The notes beneath the pieces were generated by a model. The model saw nothing but the letters and a program-made list of their open reading frames with translations. It had not been told where the DNA came from and made no database searches. A DNA stretch of 64,000 nt from Paracamarosporium sp. OC-R06-R3 (taxonomy: Eukaryota; Ascomycota; Dothideomycetes; Pleosporales; Didymosphaeriaceae), in assembly GCA_019828545.1 (NCBI GenBank), contig JACVRA010000258.1, positions 248,001-312,000 of the forward strand, in the 5' to 3' direction. Positions 33,181-44,624 of the stretch are shown here, piece after piece. Numbering within the stretch: position 1 is the stretch's first letter; every line of letters starts with the position of its first letter. Made by a program: the position numbers and the translations under genes.

Positions 33181-35354
33181 TCCACCCCGACGAAGACCAA
33201 CAGATCCTGACAAGCTCAGACGAGCCCGCAGACAAGCCCGCAGACAGGCCCGCAGCGCACATACGCCGCTGCAACGAAGCTTCTACAGCGACACCAACGA
33301 ACGTCTGGCGAATGTCTTACGAATGTCAGCGCCTCTCTCCCGTCCCAGCCGTAGATGATCAGCATGGGCACAACCGGGGCCACCCCGCCGCCTCCTCTCG
33401 TGCCCACCTCCCGCTTGTGGAAACTGGAGAGACGTTGGTTCATCTAGGATTAACGCCGGACATGGCTTCCAAATCCTTACAGGCCGTCCTTTACCAAGAT
33501 ATCCCGTCGCATTCTAACCCCAGTGTGCGACCACCTGGAACTCTCACCAGTTTCCGATAGCCAGGGCGCTGGTGCTGTTAACGTGTGCTGCAATCTCACG
33601 CGACGCCTGCAGCGACTCTTCCTGGACGATTCATGGATTAGGGGCTTATCACACTGCGGCTTCACTACCAGATGAGTGGTTCGGGAGTCGCCTGTGTACG
33701 AATCCTCGAGCATTGCACGCTTATGATGTGCCGCCTGACGCTAGCCAATGAGCAGAGTGAATCCGCGGTTCTCATCCTTATCACCAACAGGGCAGCAATC
33801 AGACACGGCTGCTGACAGCTGCAAGAGCATGTCGAGCGTTCTAACACGTGTGCAAACTCTGCGGCAGGATTTGAGTGGCACAGTATTCCATATCTCGACT
33901 GCACCTTACGAGAGCATTTTACTCCCAGTCGCGACTTACTGCCTCTTCACAGATCTATAGATATGCTAGTTGAGCAACTGCTTCGACGCTACGCACGAGA
34001 GAACATAATGGTGTCCTGAAAGCACATGCTCCTCGGAACTCGGCCGCTATTGTAACCGCCTGGAACCATTATCACGCCTAGGCCTTGTCCTGATAAGGTC
34101 CAGTTCGCACCGCCCCGAGCTACCTGCAGTAGCCTAGGCGATCTGTACAGCATGTGGGTCATGGTAGGGCGCGAGACGTGTCCGCGGCAATGGTTCTGTA
34201 CACGAGGCTGTTGCACGGCTCGCTGCGAGATTCGTCTCGTTGACGAAGTATCACTGTACCGGATCTTCTCCGGGTCGCTACACTTCTTTTCGCACGGTAC
34301 CTTCTGATTTGGTAGTAGGCTCACAGATGCATAGGGATTCGCCGTCTGTTCCTTGGTATTTCATGGTTCGCTATCGGACTCTCCCGCACTGGGCATCGAG
34401 GATTTCTCCCCCAGTTGTCTCAGGCATCCCACGCGATTGAATCTATGAGTGCAAACCGCTTTCGCAAAGCTATGCTGCTTGCTTGGCAGCGTCGTAATCT
34501 CAACCTCATGTTGTCCACAAACAACTCATCTCTATTCCAATCACCCCTTGTACACCGAATGTAGGAGACCAAATACACTGAACATTCTTAGCGACCTATC
34601 ACGTATGGTCCACACGTACAAAAGATAACAGAATAATAATCTTCAATCAAATCGATAACAATGGGACGGTATTGCATTTCTGTTATACCTGCCAGTGCCT
34701 GCATAGCCTGCAAAGCCTGCGAATTATTACAACCTACTTCAGGTTGCTGCCAGTTCCAGAGTTATGTTTGGTCTTGAGAGGTACCGACGCGCGTGTGTTG
34801 ATCGAAGGCGTTGCGATTCTGTATCTTACGGAGTGTGTCTGTGGAGAGCCCGCATAGCTCTACAGCCTACACAAAATATTCAACTTCTCTAAGGTATAGC
34901 ATTCAGGGTGTAGCTCCAACTCTGGAGCCTGGCGCCGACTCGCCGGGTCCAGCACATGGCCCAACACCCACTCGATAACAATGGGATTTACGCGCAACAC
35001 AGATTCATGCCGATATCTAAATTATTTGTTGTAATGTATATGCATTGGTGTGTTTTGTGGGTAGGGTTATGAACAAGAACGGTCGGTCTTGAACCCCCCT
35101 GCTCACTATTCTATCTAACGATACTATCAGCTCGTCGAGCGAACGAATACTATTCTATGTAACAGAACCATCGAGTTGCCAAGCGAGCGAACACAAAAAC
35201 TACCGCAGCGATTCCGTCTTCCGGTCCGAACCCAAATCCAAGATCTGTGAACATACTGAACGCCCTTTATTAATGCGGGGCCTCTACGTGCATACATTGA
35301 CCATCCGACATAACGATTTTCCCCTGTCACAGTGTAGGGTCTGCCCGTTCTGTC
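33181..35354. other. Gene-poor stretch
   Basis: 2.2 kb with short frames lacking domains. A 12-bp triplicated unit lies near the left end. The 15-base string TCGATAACAATGGGA occurs twice, near 34651 and 34973. No transposon ends or RNA genes recognised. Confidence 0.45.
33218..33253. repeat. Three 12-bp tandem repeats
   Basis: Units AGACGAGCCCGC, AGACAAGCCCGC and AGACAGGCCCGC lie head to tail in otherwise gene-poor DNA. Confidence 0.85.
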
Positions 35355-36087
35355 TCAGTGGCTGATGCTCGGTTTCAGAAACCATCTAATAGACTCCAAG
35401 AGGATCGTTCCAACGTGCAGCAGCCCAGCGAACAGAGTCGTACCTTGGTCCGGGTTGTTCGAAGATTGGCCATCGCTTTGATCTGATGGAGCGTCCTGCT
35501 CCTGCTCGCGATCATTATGATGGATGGAATCATGATGATCAGGTGCGATTGATTCTTCGACGTTCACGTATCCTGAGCTGTCGGAAGGCTCTGTGTCGCT
35601 GTTGGCTTGGTCGTCTGGGGCGACAGATTCGGAGGAGGAGGAGGAGGCTGCATGTAGTCAGCACTGATTCAATGTCGTGTACAGTGTCCCCTCAAAAATC
35701 CGAGACATCAGGAATGCAATGTCTAGACGTTTGAAGGACTTTGGACCAAAATGATGAAGATAGCTTACCTGATAGAAGCGGTAGTAGTATTCCCTCGCCT
35801 TCTGCTTCCTGTGCCTGTGCTGGGGTAACACGAGGTGCAGGGGTCTGCTCAAACTGAACGTGGCTCGTATTCGACACTGGTTGCTGACGGAGCTGGTTGA
35901 GAGCGTGGATGCATGGTGCGACAGCGAGGGACAATGCGAATACGCCGAAGATCAGACCGCAGATCGCTGCTATATTCCACTGCATTTTGCCTCCACTAGC
36001 ATTCGCCGTGCTTGTTGACGTGGCTGCGGGCAGGGCTGCATGCGTTGTGCCTCCCCCAGATGCAGACGCGTTATGAGGAACATACAT
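35355..36087 (-). CDS. Small single-pass membrane protein
   Basis: Two exons, minus strand: 36087-35769 and 35647-35355 (GTAAGC..CAG, 121 nt); 203 residues. A Ser/Thr/Ala-rich N-terminus without a cleavable signal precedes one hydrophobic helix (IAAICGLIFGVFALSLAVAP, residues about 39-60). The rest is hydrophilic: a Gln/Pro stretch, a polyserine junction, and an acidic/His-rich segment (ESIAPDDH-type, HHNDREQEQDAPSDQSDGQS). The end, FAGLLHVGTILLESIRWFL, is mildly hydrophobic. No family recognised. It diverges from the C2H2 gene. Confidence 0.65.
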
Positions 36088-36388
36088 GGCTGCGACTAAA
36101 GAGGAGCAAGAATCGATAATAATTCAAAACAACGTCCAGCATTTTTTCGAGACTTAATACCCAGTGGGAAACTTCTTCGCGTTACTACGTAGAACCGGTT
36201 GTGGTGTAGACGAGTACAGAAGCATGTGCACTCAAAACGGTTAGCGAAAACCGGTTCCATGCATAGAAACTGGTTCCACGGTTTCTCAGCCGAGCACACC
36301 GCACATAAAAGACTGTCTGACTTGGCCATTTTCATGAGACACTTTGATCTTTCTCTGAAACCAGATTGAAGCCTCGCGAAGATACACA
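36088..36388. promoter_or_regulatory. Divergent promoter
   Basis: 301 bases between divergent genes. A CATAAAAG element near 36302 could serve as a TATA box for the plus-strand gene. The short open frames here are chance. Confidence 0.4.
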
Positions 36389-38185
36389 ATGGACGGCACT
36401 TTCCAACAGTCGGACTGGCTGATGAACGACTACCCACCATTGGACCAGGCTGTGAGCTTTGCGCAATCTAGCTTTGGCTCAACGCTTGACCAGGATCTAC
36501 AGCATGTATTCGACAACCGGGTCCTCGACACAAGTGTTGCGAATGACACGCTTGACCCCAGGGTATTTTTCACTGAATCCAATAGCTCAGCGTTCAGCCT
36601 GGAACGCATGCCGCCTCTTCTGCCCGCTTTGGAAGCTGCCTCTCTAGATGTAACTCTTGGCCTACCATCAGTACCATCCCTCAATACTATGGATCTTCCC
36701 AGGGAGCAGCTCATGCCGGACACAACGGAAGTCGACTTCAATCAGACATTCACCCTTGCAACACCCATGCAAGGCATACAAATCATCGTTGTTGAAAGAG
36801 GCCAAAAAAGATGTCCGCTCTGCGATACAAGCATGAAGGGTGAAGCGCCTGCAGTAAGAAAGGTGAGTTACAACGCAAGGGTATGCAGGCCTTAGCTAAT
36901 GCGCCTAGCACATTGAAAATGTCCACATCAAGAATCAGAAGATGAACGTCATCGTGCTTGAAGGCACCCCTGGCCGACCAAAGAGGATGGCTGGGCTAGA
37001 GCCTGCGGCACAATCTCGGAAGAAACCCAGGACCACAAATGGAGAAGAGCAAGTAACTTCTTCGAATGCCAATCAAACACACACCAACTCAAATCGCGTC
37101 ATTCTCGTCGAACTTCGCAGACACATATACGAACATCTCAGACACGTATGCTCGCTCGGCAAACACAAATACGAACTCAATGTCATATGCGAAGAGTCAA
37201 GACGGGAAATGCACTTCACGCTTCTGAAAGATCATTGTCGAACCGTACTCCTCTGGATCGACCAAGGAAAACCAGGATATGTTCGGCATAAAATCTATCG
37301 GTGGGAAGACAGAATTCCTTTCCAAGATGTCATAGTCGCCGCGCTAGGCAACATTGACATCCCTTCCTATTGCTTCTTGCTTTCAATCTGTACCATCCTC
37401 CTTGAAGCATGTCACAGTTCTGAAAAACACATACGCCTAGATTTAACCACGAAAGCGAGGGATGCTTTGCATGGACAAAATACAGCACTGTCTAATAGCC
37501 CATGCTTCGAGGCTATAAAGACAGTCGCAACGATTGTAACGGAGTTAGTATCATCAGGACCGTACTATGCCTCCGAGGCCAATACGTGCGTTACTATACG
37601 CTTCATTTTAGATGCATTGCTGTCGAATCTCGGCAGGGCACGCCAACCGGAGAGTGGTCTTGCCAAGTTTTATGAACCCTTCTTGAACAATCATGTCAAT
37701 ACCTTAAGCAGAAATCAAAAAAGCTCTGCTGGGTGGTCGGAAGGTAAGCATTTTGTTTCGAAAACCTTATTATAATCTCTTGTGTTCATCGTATGAGTTT
37801 CATAATACCTATCATTCCATGATTAGTCTGTTTTCTCCACTAGTGCAGAGCAAAGAAAGAAGCTGAATTGAGCATCCATTCTGCAACAAAAAGTGAACTG
37901 TTTCTAACATACCTTCCAGTCACCGATACTACCATAAGATACGCCACCGAGGTGATGGCGAACAGACTTCAATTCACAGATCCATACAGTCTCTTTCTCT
38001 TCGTTCTCGTGAACTACACATCATTCTCTCACAAACTCAAGGGCATACTGGGTTTCGGTCCCCGTAAAAGAGGTTCCCGATACAGGACAGGCATCGAACA
38101 CATTAAGGACGAACTACTCGGACCAATCTACGGTTGGTACTCCGTGGAAAAACCCTGCAAGCCAAGTTCCGTGATTCCACGCTAA
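36389..38185 (+). CDS. Protein with a single C2H2-like zinc finger
   Basis: Exons 36389-36862, 36909-37743 and, less surely, 37851-38185; 547 residues. The finger CPLCD...RKHIENVH has ligands Cys142, Cys145, His159 and His164, split exactly between Lys158 and His159 by a 46-nt intron. The N-terminal 130 residues are acidic and proline/leucine-rich, like a transcription activation region. A basic patch (RPKRMAGLEPAAQSRKKPR) follows the finger and may be a nuclear-localisation signal. The remaining 300 residues contain helices with scattered Cys and no known domain. The third exon uses an unusual GAG acceptor just after two other AGs; the gene might instead end in the intron. Probably a fungal DNA-binding or regulatory protein. 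Confidence 0.65.
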
Positions 38186-39074
38186 TCCTCACGCGACACG
38201 AATACCCGACTCTGTCAGACCTTCGATGACCGACGATCATACCTTACGTTCAGAATGTCTTTCGGCGATCTATCGTTGTTACCACCATCATAAAAAAAAC
38301 CGCTCAAATCCATGTCAGAAATACTGTAGCCCAAGACAAAGGATACAAATGGATGTTTCGCAACCATTACACTCTTTTTCTCACCACACCTTTCTTGTCC
38401 CGATCCCCTGGGGACTCACCCCCCTTTTGTTGTCCTACTACTATATGTACTCAGTCAGGCCTACGCCACTACTTTTGTCACATTAGAACCCAGATAGATG
38501 GATGTATTCAACACAGCATTTGTTATATACCAATTGATTTTGGTTATTCATCTATACCGCTCATAATATCGTCCTAGAAAACCAAAAACACCACCACCAC
38601 CACCACCACCACCAATAACGCCTTATCGAAATCCAGCATGACATTAAGAAAGTGAAGATTCCGATTAACCAGACCAGCCGAATCATGAACCCGAACGCCA
38701 TTGCATTGTCCCGCCATGTATGCGCCAGATTGGATCATTGTGAGTGGAAGAGGAGCGGTGGGGCCGATGTGTGTGTGCCTTGGATGTCGTGTTCGGATGA
38801 GGTACCGTGCCTATGTTTGGGAGGGGTTTTGGGTTTTGTTCGGCAGGTTCGATAGCGGCTTCGTCTGTATCCTCACAAATTCATGAATGAACTTGAAGAG
38901 ATCCACACAACCATCGTCATGCCTCCCATACCGCACACCGTATACCTACTCATCACAGCAGCACCCCAAAGTACACTCTAACAGCATCCCCACCAACGCG
39001 ACCCATTTCAAGCTCCCTACCCCCCACCCCGCGCATCCAAAAATCTACACCTCATGCCTCTCGCTACAGAAATC
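38186..39074. other. Convergent intergenic region
   Basis: 3' flanks of the zinc-finger gene and of RMD5. Contains an ACC microsatellite. No gene recognised. Confidence 0.5.
38590..38613. repeat. (ACC)8 microsatellite
   Basis: Eight perfect ACC units in intergenic DNA. Confidence 0.9.
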
Positions 39075-40558
39075 CTATAATCGTACCTTCCGTGCGTCGC
39101 GCGGGTGGCTCTCCATAGGGCAGTACGGACATTTGAAGCGCGTGCCCTTGCTCAAGCGGTTGAGCGATTCCTGCGCTATGACGTGCCCACAGGGCATCAT
39201 CATGGGGGGGTTGGCGTCGGTGGATTGCTCTTTTGAGACGGGGCAGACGAAGATGGAGTGGAAGTGGTAGGTTGGGGGGAGGGGGATTTCGACCTGTGTT
39301 TGTTAGCGGTGCATTTGAGAAGATATAGATTGAGAGAGAAAGAGAGCGAGAGATGAGATGTGTACGATAGGAATGGTAAGGGGCTTACGGGAAGTTCGTT
39401 CTGCGTTGTCCATTCTGTGCGCGTTTTCTCCATGATGTTCTGCAGTTTGAGGAGGTGGGGGAGGGCGATTGCGCCGGCTGTCGCGGCGATATAGAGTGGT
39501 GAGTCGGCTGATAGACCGAGCAGCGAGCAGAATTCGCGGGTGAAGGATGTGGCGACTTCTTCCCATGCCGTGTTGTTGTAGAAGTATCTCCGGTACGGCG
39601 AGTCAACGACGTTCTGCCAGTATGCCATGGCACCTATGAGCTGCTGGATTTCCTGTGTGTATCGCCCTTTAAAATGCCCGAACTCACGCCGTGCGTATTC
39701 GTACGCTGCGAGTGGACCTTGTGGATCTTCTTCCATGGGCTCGTCGTTGTCGTCATCGAGCCCGTGTCCTATGAACAGACACACGAATTGCAGCCTGCAC
39801 AATTCAAATTCTAGATTGCTTCCTCGCGCCTCCAACAGATCGCTGCGCTGTCGTGCCCATCGTATGGCTGGCTCAAGATTCCTCTCTTGGCGCAGCTCGT
39901 GTAGTATGAGGTACATTTCCTGGAACTGGCCCTGAAGCTTCTCGGAATTGAATGTGTCCTCTGCAAGATTCCTTTCCCATGAGTCATTCATTAAAGGGTT
40001 TGGGGTGTTGGGTGTGGGTTCGGGACGCGGGGGGTTGCGGTGCGCTTCTTGGATGAAGGTGGATGCTACTGAGAACTCGCCCTCGCGGAGTAGGTGCATG
40101 GATATGGCGCGGTTGACGAGCTGCGGGTGCGAGGAAAGGGCATCGTTGGAGGCGGGCGGTATGGGCTTGTCTTTGAACTTCTACAGGTTGTATCAGTATA
40201 CCTTCAAAGCAGTTGCGCGATGGGTGACGCACCTTGTCCAGCGCTTTGCCATATTTGTTGAGGCCAGAGTATATGGGCTTGATGTCCTTCTGGGCCTGTT
40301 CGAGGCTCTTCTTAACGGGGTCTTGGAGCTTCGCGAGGGTCAATGGTGCTGTTTGCGGGTCTACGCGGGCATGGTTCAGTACGGCCAAGGTTCACAGGCG
40401 CGATAAGAGTACCCACCTGCAGCGATCCTGCTCCGAGCTGCGGTGAGCAGTTCGATGATATTCTGGACATCGTTGATGCTCGCCGAGAGGTTTGCCGTCT
40501 TCTCCAGCACATCCAACTGCTCCAGCAGCTCGTGCATGCCTGCCGGCGGTGGCGCCAT
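39075..40558 (-). CDS. rmd5: GID/CTLH complex E3 ubiquitin ligase subunit RMD5 (GID2)
   Basis: Four exons, minus strand: 40558-40417, 40360-40233, 40180-39389, 39293-39075; 426 residues, the usual family size. Rmd5 is a RING-type subunit of the GID/CTLH ligase, which in yeast marks gluconeogenic enzymes for degradation after glucose return. Residues 1-90 are helical. LisH/CTLH-like helices follow ([40 protein letters not shown]). The last exon carries the degenerate Gid-type [32 protein letters not shown] and FKCPYCP. All introns are frame-consistent (GTGGGT, GTGCGT, GTAAGC donors). It diverges from the STB6-like gene. Confidence 0.92.
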
Positions 40559-41034
40559 GGTTCTGCGAGGGATGCTACTACAAATGAATGGTGGCGGAGT
40601 GCAGAGAGCGAGAGTGGTCTGGTAATAACGTGTACGTGCGAGAGCCCCGCTGGGCCATGGCTTTATGGTGAGAGCGTTGGGATGAGGTTCGTTGGTAGAG
40701 CTCGGGGATCAGAGCAGGGATGTTGGCGTGTGACGTGGGGAAGGCACGAAGGCGCGACCGCACCACGACTCCCGCGTCGGCCCGTCTTTGCCTTGCTACG
40801 ACACTGCCAGACCAGATGCTGCTGGGAAACGCGAACGATGCATAGCGCTCTGCCCTGGTCCAGTCGCCACATCTCATTCTCATTCTCCCGCTGGCCACCG
40901 GAGGAACGTCCCAGCCTCAGGTCGGACGAGCTTGCGCAAGCACCATGAAGCAGCTGCTGCTCCGGAAACACGTCCAACCCCACGATCCGTGAAGAACAAC
41001 GACATCAGGCTTGCGGCTGCAAGCAAACCCTACA
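40559..41034. promoter_or_regulatory. Divergent promoter between rmd5 and the STB6-like gene
   Basis: 476 bases shared by two divergent starts. A pyrimidine-rich tract lies toward the plus-strand gene. Frames crossing it are shadows of the leaders. Confidence 0.45.
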
Positions 41035-43719
41035 ATGTCCTATAACTTGCCGACTATGACCGCGGCATCGCGCGACATGGAGAGAGAGAGGGACTATCGC
41101 AAACGGCAAGCTACGTCTTCTCCCGTGGACACCGAGCCTACGCCCGCTGCGCCCGCTTTCAAGCACACGAATTCGAACGCTCCCGATCTGTCCAGAGCAA
41201 CCACTGCTATCGACGACGAGTACAGCCAGTCCCCCTCCGCATCCCACCAACGCTTCGTCTTGACAGACAACGTCGCTGCTCGATATCTTGAGGAAGATGC
41301 CGCTACGCAAGTGCTGTCTCGGCGCGAAAAGATTGAGGGATACGAGGTATATCTTGTGGAACAATGGGCATGCTCTCGCATACACCCGACCTTCATCATC
41401 ACAAACTACACCGGAGATCCGAAGGACGTAGTCTATGGTTATGTGCTCAGTGTGCCCAAAGACGAGACTAAGTGGTCTCCGCAGCTGCGGACCTATTTCA
41501 AAGCTTTGGACGAGTTCCATGCACGAAGAAGAGAGACGAGCTTGGGAACGATCATGATCACGAATCTGAGCACTTTCCCATCGTCTCTGACAATCATCCC
41601 CATACCAGATGGTGATCTGAAGAAGAATAGGGAGTACTTTTTTGTGAATGAGAATCTCAAAAGGCTTGGATGTTCTGGTCGTACTGGAATCAAGCTTGCT
41701 CCTCCGAGTGGTGCCACACAGGCCAAGTTTCACCAGCTTTATCGGACGAGCGACAAGATCCCGCTAAACAGCTCGGTTATCGAGCTTGTGAAGTTGTGTC
41801 AGGTTGCATTGGTGCTCTTTGGGAAGCTCGAGCCTGAGTATGCGGATGGCCTGTTGTGTGATGTGACGGAAAAAGCGATCAACGACTGGTGGGTCGAGTT
41901 TGGTAACGAGTACTACACCGTGGAGCCACATGACGGAATCCTTGGCCCTACAACCGTTGCTGCTCTGCTTGGCATGCTTATGGGTGCACGTAACAGATTG
42001 CGCGCGTACAATGCACCTGTATCCAAGGACGTCTTCGACATTGAGAGCACCCGGCGAGGCATCTCTTACTTTCAGAAGGAGCAGAGGATTACAAAGACCC
42101 GTCACCTTGATCGACAAACCCTTGAGAGGCTGCGCCGTGCAACTGCTAAAGCTGCAAGCAAAGAGAGTTGGGCGGTACCGCGAGCATTCAAAGGCGCAGT
42201 GGCTGAGCTTGGAGGAAAGGGCGGCGAAATGGTCATGGGCATGGTCGGTGCAGGCGAAAAGGCCGGGATTGCAGATATTGAGACCACAGATATCGACCGC
42301 TTCGTTGAACTGGTATCGGGGGAGCGGTCGAAATGGCTCTGGCATGGAAAGCCTCGGAAGACGGGAAGCGGTGACATGTTCAGCCGCCTACCCCGAGAAG
42401 AACGGTCGACATCGCCGGACGATCGAGCCCCGACGCATATTGCGAGCCTGATCAAGAGAGAGTCGACGCTAGAAAGCCATGCCTTTTCACCACGAGACAG
42501 TCGAGATATTAAGCGGACTGATACACACTTGACAGCCGACGGTCTGGAGAAAGAAAAGGATATCTACTCAAAGCGGGCAGCTATCAAACGAGCTACAGAG
42601 AAAATCGAGACAGGCAGCGGCTTCCATCGCATCAAGGACGTTGTCGGTCGACGCAATCATCAACCCAAACCCACCAAAGACGAATCGAACCGTAACTCAC
42701 TACATCTACAGCCCACTAAGTCAGACGCCTGGCCGCTAGTCTCTCAGAGCACTAATGGTTCCGTTACACCGAGAATCGTTGAACCTAAACAGAACCAGGA
42801 TCTACGACGCGAAGCTTTAGCTGCGCGGCGAACCGTCAGTAACTACGGTCCAACAATTGCCAAGGTCCTCACCGAGACGCCGACAGCCTCAGCTAGTAAT
42901 CTCGACTTAAGTCGCATGAACAAGCCCAAGGTAGACGGTAACAATGAATCAGCGGTGCGCGTGGTAGCAGACGAGCAGGACCATTTCAAGCCCGCCACCG
43001 CCGAGCCTTCCATCGCAGGCTCTATCTACCGTGGCATCGATCTCAACGAAAAGCTTCCCTTCGATGAAACCCAGGAGATCCCTCCGTTACTCCGCCGAAC
43101 ACAGAGCGCCGACCAACTTGATCCCTACCACAGGACGCACCGCAACGACGACTGGTGGCCGCGGCACCTCTCCTTCAGCATCGCAGAAGAAAGCGTGTTA
43201 CGCTGGGAAAGCGTCGTCACGCCTGATCCCGTCCATCCAGAGCAGGAGCAGGACCTCCCGGATGCATTAGCCACCACTGCACTAGTCAGCGAGGAGGCAA
43301 AAAGATTACACCACAGGCTCGCCCTTCTCTCTTCCCTCGACGCCCACTGGGCTACTTCGCACATCTCCGCTATAACATCGCTTGACTCTGCCGCCGAGCA
43401 AGATACCCTGCAGCTCGAATCGCTGTACTATCCTGCGCTCGAAAGTTACCAATCCCTGCGAGAAGATGCACACGAGATCATATCGAGCAATCGCACGCTA
43501 TTGCAGGAGCAGGTGAGGGATCTGACTATGCTGAGCGATAAGCTGGAGTACGAGATTGGGAGTTTGAGGAGTAAAGTTGATGATGTAGAGGAGGGCGTGG
43601 AAGAATTAGAGCGCCTTGTTGAGGGGTTAGAAGGCAGGGTGGATGAAGTTGAGGGGTTGCTGGGTGGGCATAAAGAGGGGTGGGCGGGATGGGTTTTGAG
43701 GATGGTTTTAGGGCTTTAG
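41035..43719 (+). CDS. STB6-like Sin3-associated protein
   Basis: Single exon, 894 residues. The N-terminal half resembles the fungal STB6/STB2-like family, whose yeast members bind the Sin3 histone-deacetylase scaffold. Conserved-looking segments include LSRREKIEGYEVYLVEQWAC, YGYVLSVPKDETKWSPQLRTYF (core shown) and ISYFQKEQRITKTRHLDRQT, in residues about 75-380. The middle is disordered and rich in Ser/Arg/Lys. The last 70 residues form a clear coiled coil (LEYEIGSLRSKVDDVEEGVE, ELERLVEGLEGRVDEVEGLL). A short hydrophobic end (WAGWVLRMVLGL) follows. The first ATG in frame was used. Family name is from recognition; function is inferred from yeast. Confidence 0.8.
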   Translation: MSYNLPTMTAASRDMERERDYRKRQATSSPVDTEPTPAAPAFKHTNSNAPDLSRATTAIDDEYSQSPSASHQRFVLTDNVAARYLEEDAATQVLSRREKIEGYEVYLVEQWACSRIHPTFIITNYTGDPKDVVYGYVLSVPKDETKWSPQLRTYFKALDEFHARRRETSLGTIMITNLSTFPSSLTIIPIPDGDLKKNREYFFVNENLKRLGCSGRTGIKLAPPSGATQAKFHQLYRTSDKIPLNSSVIELVKLCQVALVLFGKLEPEYADGLLCDVTEKAINDWWVEFGNEYYTVEPHDGILGPTTVAALLGMLMGARNRLRAYNAPVSKDVFDIESTRRGISYFQKEQRITKTRHLDRQTLERLRRATAKAASKESWAVPRAFKGAVAELGGKGGEMVMGMVGAGEKAGIADIETTDIDRFVELVSGERSKWLWHGKPRKTGSGDMFSRLPREERSTSPDDRAPTHIASLIKRESTLESHAFSPRDSRDIKRTDTHLTADGLEKEKDIYSKRAAIKRATEKIETGSGFHRIKDVVGRRNHQPKPTKDESNRNSLHLQPTKSDAWPLVSQSTNGSVTPRIVEPKQNQDLRREALAARRTVSNYGPTIAKVLTETPTASASNLDLSRMNKPKVDGNNESAVRVVADEQDHFKPATAEPSIAGSIYRGIDLNEKLPFDETQEIPPLLRRTQSADQLDPYHRTHRNDDWWPRHLSFSIAEESVLRWESVVTPDPVHPEQEQDLPDALATTALVSEEAKRLHHRLALLSSLDAHWATSHISAITSLDSAAEQDTLQLESLYYPALESYQSLREDAHEIISSNRTLLQEQVRDLTMLSDKLEYEIGSLRSKVDDVEEGVEELERLVEGLEGRVDEVEGLLGGHKEGWAGWVLRMVLGL

Positions 43720-44624
43720 GGGACGTTTATCTTGTGGTGATGGTGATACCTACGTGTACAATCTTGGTCAGAAAGAAAGGTGGAATTCTTGTGGTATGAT
43801 GTACATAGCAGACTGCCTCGTTGTATATATCGTGTATTGAAATGTATTAATATTTAGTGAGATGAGTACTCGGACTGCCGCTCTTCCTTCTCACTTCCTT
43901 TTATCGTTCTTTCTGTCTGTCTCTCTAGCCACCGCTTGCTCTATGTATACGCTGATAATCCCACAACATTTTGTTCGTTGTATCGAGTTCCGCTATAGAG
44001 CTTAGGGGAAGGGCTGGTGCTGTGATATGTATGAATGAGTTCCAGATCGTAAAGTGCTCTTCTTACGTTGGAGATGAAGGTGTGATTTCAAAGGACGATC
44101 GTCACGTATTTCAGCGCTTGCTCGGATCAGATGGATTGTTTCTAATTCTCTTATAAGCTGCCCTCTAGGATCAGTCAGGGCGTTGCTCTAGCTCGACGGA
44201 CGCTGATACCGCTAACCGCAGCTATGTTTCTATGGCACGATTGGAAATTCACTATACTTGCAAGACGTTTGCACACTCTTAACATAGTTGGAGACAGTCA
44301 CCATGGTTCCACCCTTTTTCAACCAGTACCCCATGCGCCATTAGTGTCGGTGCGGCAGCAGCCTCGACCTTATATAAAACTTTCACCCCTGCTCTATAAG
44401 TCAACGATACGATCTCTAGTTTACATTCAACCGATAGTTGCTCTTGCATTTTATAGCTCTGTGTGTAGTATCTTGCTTATACACACTAAGCTATAGATCT
44501 CATCGTCTCCCACTTTTCGTAAGTAAACATCAATCTACACTTCATAATTACTCTCAAACTGATGTTCGAGCAGATCGACTAACGCAGACAGTCAGCAACA
44601 TCAACTGCTGAAGATCCATTCAAG
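43720..44624. other. Intergenic; promoter of the secreted-protein gene
   Basis: No supported frame. Contains a strong TATA element, listed separately, and a pyrimidine-rich leader before 44625. Confidence 0.45.
44371..44378 (+). promoter_or_regulatory. TATA box candidate
   Basis: TATATAAA, about 250 bases before the ATG of the secreted protein, followed by A/T- and C-rich leader sequence. Could imply a long 5' UTR or an unseen leader intron. Confidence 0.4.

Noticed and set aside
33168..33560. 130-residue plus-strand frame containing 12-bp repeats
   Set aside because: Short, no domain; the repeats alone keep it open.
34640..35000. Repeated 15-base TCGATAACAATGGGA as transposon ends or target duplication
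   Set aside because: The intervening 320 bases show no coding or inverted ends; a two-copy short match can be chance.
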